Positions 40,801 through 42,339 of a DNA stretch of 42,339 nt are shown here, one piece after another. This DNA is from JACQXM01 sp964569425 (GTDB lineage: Bacteria > Planctomycetota > Phycisphaerae > UBA1845): positions 1 to 42,339 of the forward strand of contig CAZMVD010000021.1 in assembly GCA_964569425.1 (NCBI GenBank), in the 5' to 3' direction. The notes beneath the pieces were generated by a model. The model did not search any database and had not been told where the DNA came from. It was given only the letters and a program-made list of their open reading frames with translations. The translations under genes and the position numbers were made by a program. Position 1 is the stretch's first letter. Every line of letters starts with the position of its first letter.

Positions 40801-41327
40801 TCGCTGATCCCCTCTGCGCGTTCGAGTTGCGGTTTGACCTGCTCCTCCACGAAAGTTTTGAGTTTGGCGACGCCGTCGCCGGTCCCGTCCTCGGAAAACA
40901 GAATGAGCCAGGCGATGGTGTTGGCCATTTCGTCGTCCGTCGCGGACATCACCGGCTCGTCGACTTCCTGGGGATACTCGCTGACCTGGCGGAGCTTGTC
41001 GGAGACGTCGCGGTAGGCGATGTCCTTGTTCACAGTGACGGGGAATTCCAGGCGAATGCTCGCCTCGCCTTCGACCGCAGTCGAGGTCATCTTGTACAGA
41101 TTGGTGACGCTCTTGAGCTTGTCCTCCTGGCGGTCGATGATTTCGCTTTCGATCTCCTGGGGGCTGGCGCCGGGCCAACGGGTGGTGACGGTGATCACCG
41201 GTCTGTCCACATCCGGCGTGAGCTGGATAGGGATTTGGAAAATGCTCAACAGGCCGAAGAGGACGATGAGGATGACACCCACCGCCATCTTGACGGGATT
41301 CTCAATGGCGAATCGGATCAGGCCCAT
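37821..41327 (-). CDS. RND-family multidrug efflux transporter (AcrB/HAE1-like)
   Basis: This 1168-residue inner-membrane pump has the RND layout: a first helix (AVGVILIVLFGLLSIFQIPI), a large periplasmic porter domain, helices 2-6, a second periplasmic domain and helices 8-12. Helix 4 reads GLVVDNSIVVLENIYRH near residue 400, keeping one of the two AcrB proton-relay aspartates and replacing the second by Asn, as in many HAE1 members outside Proteobacteria. It exports drugs, bile salts, metals or lipids using the proton gradient. It is longer than AcrB (about 1050), mostly through periplasmic insertions. It lies directly after the adaptor gene (no gap), so the pair is one transcript. Confidence 0.95.
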   Translation of the reverse strand: MGLIRFAIENPVKMAVGVILIVLFGLLSIFQIPIQLTPDVDRPVITVTTRWPGASPQEIESEIIDRQEDKLKSVTNLYKMTSTAVEGEASIRLEFPVTVNKDIAYRDVSDKLRQVSEYPQEVDEPVMSATDDEMANTIAWLILFSEDGTGDGVAKLKTFVEEQVKPQLERAEGISEVDVYGGLDREVQIEIDPYLLAARGLTFRDVEQALRRQNVNISAGTIAQGKRDYTYRTVGEYTNTREIEDTVIAYQSGGPVLVRDVATVIDGFKKQYAFVRSKGQFVIAMPARRETGANVITAMESLKERIAAVNREILAPRGLGLELTQVYDETIYIWSAVWLVINNLFAGGLLAIAVLWLFLRSGSATGIIAVSIPISVVGTFLAVTLLGRSLNVIMLAGMAFAVGLVVDNSIVVLENIYRHRTMGKTRLQAALEGAHEVWGAILASTLTTMAVFLPVIFIQEEAGQLFKDIAVAICSAVGLSLVVSVLVIPPLASRFFSASRASRIDADRPWAFAAWVASVVARVNRRTVTRVAVVLGLTGTAILGSWIIMPAAEYLPAGNQNLVFGMIFSPPGYSVDEFRKMATIVEEGDPENPWDGVRRAWEVKLGSEEARQLPPVHIPVGRAGTDVRTIIPPPINNFFFVAFGGRAFMGCTSQDPRVVKPLEQAMNNAAQRIPGVFTFFSQSSLFRSGRGSTGNSVEVEIRSDDYDAIVPAAVAIQNRLREKHYLFIQPDPPNFDLGRPELQLVPDRAKAADLGLDVRDLGFALEACIDGAYVGEYNDRGTKIDMALTVARMRDAAPSDIARLPIYTPSGHVVPLEAAAELRRTTAPQQINHIEEMKSITLAVSPKTGVPLGETMRELEEEVIAPLRTAGAVPPHVITALAGTADKLTQTQRSLIGDFRGTVTQPRIFGLSVVMSLALIGLVAAMLVVAWGLVSGSRTAARAALALAALATLVFLAINPRLALMVFESRMVLALLITYLLMAALFESFVYPLVIMFSVPAAAIGGFAALQIVHQISLFDVTVPVQQLDVLTMLGFVILIGIVVNNAILLVHQALTYMRRDGLAPRDAIVQSVQTRTRPIFMSAFTSIFGMAPLVIMPGAGSELYRGLGSVVLGGLLVSTLFTLLVVPAMFSLVLDFRTWLAQAIGTLATDQPAPTLPRATVPAASES

Positions 41328-42338
41328 TTACTTTGCGCCCCCGGCGGTGACGCTGGACGATGCGGCTTTCGATGGTGCGGCTTCCGAAGATCCTTCCGGC
41401 CAGGGCGCGGGCCGACCGATGGGATCGACGATCTGCACCTCCTGTGGAAACGGGAGCATGTTTTCGTTTCCGCGGATCACCACCACGTCGCCCACGGCGA
41501 TGTTGCCGGAAAGGACTGCGATCCAGTCGCCGATGTCGCCGCCCACGACCACGGGCAGGAGCACGCCGGTCGGCTTGCCGTCGTGTCCGGGCGTGACCAC
41601 CGCAATGTAGTCGGTGCCTTCGCGCTCGACGACCGCATCTTTGGGCACCGCGACGACGCGTTGCGGGCTTCCCGCGGGCAGGGCGGCGCGGGCAAACATT
41701 CCGGCGGCCAGCCGCTGTTCAATGTTGTCCACCTCGATCTCGACGGGGAAGGTGCGAGCGGCGCGATCGGCCTGGGGAATAACGTGCTTCACCCGGCCTT
41801 CCACGGCGCGGGACAGGGCGTCTACTTTGACGCGGACGGTCTCGCCCACGGTGACAAACGGCAAGGCCGACTCCGGTACGTTTACACGAACCAGGACCGT
41901 CGCGAGGTCGACGACCTCGACCACTTCGCCGCCTGCGGACAACCATTGGCCGACTTCGGTAAGCAATTGGGTGACGAATCCGTCGAAGGGAATTCTGATG
42001 ACGGCTTTGGCCAACTCGCGCTCCAGTCGCGACAGGACCGCGCGCTGCTCTGCCACTTGCGCCGCGGCCTGCGCGATCTCCTCGGCCCGGGGACCCTCGA
42101 CGCCCAGACGATACGCAGCCTGCGCAGCCAGGGAGCGCTGCTCCGCGGCGAGAAAGCCGGCGCGGGTGTCATAGACTTCCTTGGCGTTGGAATCCTTTCC
42201 TTCGTAGAGTCTCCGCACGCGTTCGATTTCAAGCGTCCAGCGCTCCAACTCCGCCGCGGCTTCGTCTGCCAGTGCCTTCAGGCGGGCGAGCTCTTCATTG
42301 CGGGTTCCGGCGCGCAGCTCCGCGTAGCCGGGGTACGT
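41328..42338 (-). CDS. RND efflux periplasmic adaptor (HlyD/AcrA-type), 5' end beyond the window
   Basis: This is the C-terminal 336 residues of a membrane-fusion protein; the frame stays open to the window edge, so the signal/anchor and first half of the lipoyl domain are missing. Visible parts are the coiled-coil hairpin (LADEAAAELERWTLEIERVR ... AEQRAVLSRLERELAKAVI), the returning lipoyl half VIRIPFDGFVTQLLTEVGQW, the beta-barrel (LVRVNVPESALPFVTVGETV) and a membrane-proximal domain. The tail is Ala/Ser-rich. It partners the RND pump that begins at the next base. A TolC-type gene may lie upstream outside the window. Confidence 0.9.
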   Translation of the reverse strand, partial: TYPGYAELRAGTRNEELARLKALADEAAAELERWTLEIERVRRLYEGKDSNAKEVYDTRAGFLAAEQRSLAAQAAYRLGVEGPRAEEIAQAAAQVAEQRAVLSRLERELAKAVIRIPFDGFVTQLLTEVGQWLSAGGEVVEVVDLATVLVRVNVPESALPFVTVGETVRVKVDALSRAVEGRVKHVIPQADRAARTFPVEIEVDNIEQRLAAGMFARAALPAGSPQRVVAVPKDAVVEREGTDYIAVVTPGHDGKPTGVLLPVVVGGDIGDWIAVLSGNIAVGDVVVIRGNENMLPFPQEVQIVDPIGRPAPWPEGSSEAAPSKAASSSVTAGGAK

Positions 42339-42339
42339 G

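Noticed and set aside
37821..41327. Loss of efflux function because helix 4 has Asp-Asn rather than Asp-Asp
   Set aside because: Many HAE1-type pumps have this arrangement, so it does not suggest inactivation.

Overview
The window is G+C-rich, tightly packed DNA carrying about 30 protein genes. I see no rRNA, tRNA, transposase or phage gene. Several contents are typical of Planctomycetota: a secreted NPCBM-domain protein beside a squalene-cyclase-repeat protein, a split MacAB-type exporter with a LolA-like protein, and many short palindromic repeats. I infer a Planctomycetota-like bacterium, possibly Phycisphaerae, probably from its chromosome. No rRNA or universal marker in the window confirms this.

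Layout. 188-1660 (-) is a ParA ATPase with a C-terminal glycogen-binding-like (CBM48/AMPK) domain. 1985-7212 (-) is a five-gene operon in the order lysine 2,3-aminomutase, two ATP-grasp ligases, GNAT acetyltransferase, OppD-like ATPase. 7563-8174 (-) is scpB. 8327-13167 (+) holds a large unknown protein and a ComEC homologue. 13350-21471 (+) runs alanine dehydrogenase, MacA-like adaptor, MacB-like ATPase and permease, a LolA-like protein and two amidohydrolases, the second without its metal ligands. 21480-23950 (-) holds cardiolipin synthase and a Gfo/Idh/MocA oxidoreductase. 23951-24470 is repeat-rich spacer. 24471-25862 (+) holds YceI and an FMN reductase, and 25901-28136 (-) a gamma-glutamyltransferase and a GNAT. 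28279-32036 (+) holds an MBL-fold protein, a single-domain response regulator, MoaB, a MoaD/ThiS-like protein and an Asp-box propeller. 32044-35218 (-) is a translationally coupled three-gene envelope operon. 36491-42338 (-) holds citrate synthase and an RND efflux pump whose adaptor runs off the window.

The most striking non-coding element lies at 35619-36354. It has ten parS-like palindromes in about 0.73 kb: six match the universal parS sequence and four have a symmetric CGCGCG core. Each sits within a larger, partly conserved dyad, and part of the array is a 264-bp direct duplication. Spacers in the array carry a CACCGGTT/AACCGGTG hairpin, also found as five copies inside the parA linker and, in related form, downstream of the response regulator. 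The window therefore holds a ParA and a centromere-like array about 34 kb apart, but no parB.

The best candidate for an undescribed pathway is the aminomutase/ATP-grasp operon. KamA keeps both aspartates used to recognise the lysine side-chain amine. I infer that beta-lysine is made, ligated into a small peptide-like product by two carboxylate-amine ligases, and perhaps acetylated and transported.
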